From positions 1 to 5,209 of the forward strand of contig CALMZT010001030.1 in NCBI GenBank assembly GCA_937870805.1: 5,209 nt of DNA, given 5' to 3'. Source of the stretch: an uncultured Chloroflexota bacterium. Its GTDB lineage: Bacteria; Chloroflexota; Anaerolineae; Aggregatilineales; Phototrophicaceae. Numbering within the stretch: position 1 is the first letter of the stretch; every line of letters starts with the position of its first letter. This document shows positions 4,931-5,209 of the stretch, in pieces. The notes under the pieces were generated by a model. The model was not told the origin of the DNA. It saw only the letters and a list, made by a program, of their open reading frames with translations, and did not search any database. The position numbers and the translations under genes were made by a program.

Positions 4931-5020
4931 AGTCTTAGGGGTTACCCTTGATATGTCAGTAGAGAGGTGAACCCTACTCAAGACAACAGTAGAAATTCAA
5001 CAGGCAGAATCAAGTTTAAA
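4931..5020 (-). promoter_or_regulatory. Structured leader block, copy 4 (before CBS paralogue B)
   Basis: This is the most divergent copy, in a predicted leader from about 5075 to 4814 (~262 nt, the same length as copy 3). Plus-strand coordinates: outer helix CTTGAT (4947-4952) with ATCAAG (5009-5014); apical hairpin CTACT (4974-4978) with AGTAG (4988-4992), loop CAAGACAAC; TGAA (4968-4971) with TTCA (4996-4999). The inner helix and the GAGCGAGA bulge are not conserved. The flank AGTCTTAGGGG is kept, with four G. Between block and gene is a perfect 7-bp hairpin CTTCTGC/GCAGAAG (4901-4917) and the shared 11-mer GTACTGACATC (4863-4873). Confidence 0.5.
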
Positions 5021-5081
5021 TAAGGGGAGGCTGGTTTGCTACTAAGAAAATTATTTGTATTGAAAGTCTCCACTTAATCAT

Positions 5082-5110
5082 AATGTACAGCGTTTTTCGA
5101 GAGATGTAAA
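5082..5110 (-). promoter_or_regulatory. Promoter P4 for CBS paralogue B
   Basis: On the minus strand, TTTACA (5110-5105), 17 bp, and TACATT (5087-5082). The -10 is weaker than in P1-P3, but the spacing and position relative to the leader block are the same. The predicted start is near 5075. A MITE end begins about 25 bp upstream, at 5136. Confidence 0.55.
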
Positions 5111-5135
5111 GCACTCTTCAAGGTAGATATTCTTA

Positions 5136-5209
5136 ACTGACGTTACGCAGTTTCGCCTCGAACAAGGGGTTTATGCCGTTTAACGCTGTAATGCGGCTAT
5201 CGTGCCAGA
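5136..5209. mobile_element. MITE-like element 3, cut by the window edge
   Basis: It starts ACTGACGTTACGCAG, continues with CTCGAACAAGGGG and TTTATGC, and shares the interior GTTTAACG with element 1 (around 254-260), so it is probably a long form like element 1 rather than the 76-bp form. The right end is outside the window. Confidence 0.65.

Noticed and set aside
1..5020. The repeated block as a CRISPR array or transposon
   Set aside because: Copies are about 0.9-3 kb apart, diverged, always at the same place relative to promoters, and have no terminal repeats or target duplications.
5079..5081. Leader micro-ORF in copy 4 (21 codons)
   Set aside because: Its ATG directly follows the predicted -10, so it would lie upstream of the transcript start.

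Overview
The window reads as a chromosomal stretch of a free-living bacterium, and every convincing gene is on the minus strand. My best guess at the phylum is Chloroflexota. It rests on the general look of the proteins and on a 'TGTAGGGG...CCCCTACA' cruciform repeat of a kind I associate with such genomes, so confidence is low. No plasmid, phage or transposase gene is visible.

Layout in minus-strand (transcription) order, right to left. (1) Right edge: the end of a MITE-like inverted-repeat element, then promoter P4, a ~262-nt leader and a two-CBS-domain protein (4256-4813). (2) Promoter P3, another ~262-nt leader and a paralogous CBS protein (3306-3872), about 65% identical by hand count, followed by a 9-bp stem-loop. 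(3) Promoter P2, a ~319-nt leader and a four-gene run: GlsB/YeaQ/YmgE-type membrane protein, YtxH-type membrane protein, CorA-family transporter and YggT-family membrane protein. A 76-bp palindromic MITE lies between the last two, and a stem-loop follows yggT. (4) A larger copy of the MITE with another repeat nested inside it, then promoter P1 and the start of a fourth leader, whose gene is off the left edge.

The most notable signal is not a gene. Four intergenic regions carry the same module on the minus strand: a -35 TTTACA, exactly 17 bp, a -10 (TATACT, TATACT, TATAAT, and a weaker TACATT), then about 50-60 nt of variable leader, then a ~90-bp conserved block. The block folds with a constant layout: outer helix, 8-nt bulge GAGCGAGA, inner helix, apical hairpin with an AAGAC loop, then a C-rich run. 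Helix positions change in a paired, compensatory way between copies. The C-rich run could pair with the unusually G-rich ribosome binding sites of the two CBS genes. I infer a shared, probably post-transcriptional control element for a small regulon of envelope/stress-type membrane proteins and CBS sensors. I do not recognise it as a named RNA family.

Other points of interest are a CorA-family protein whose GMN signature reads Q-L-N, and the duplicated CBS proteins with four shared cysteines and an unassigned C-terminal region. The MITE family has likely target-site duplications, and two members lie just upstream of regulon promoters.
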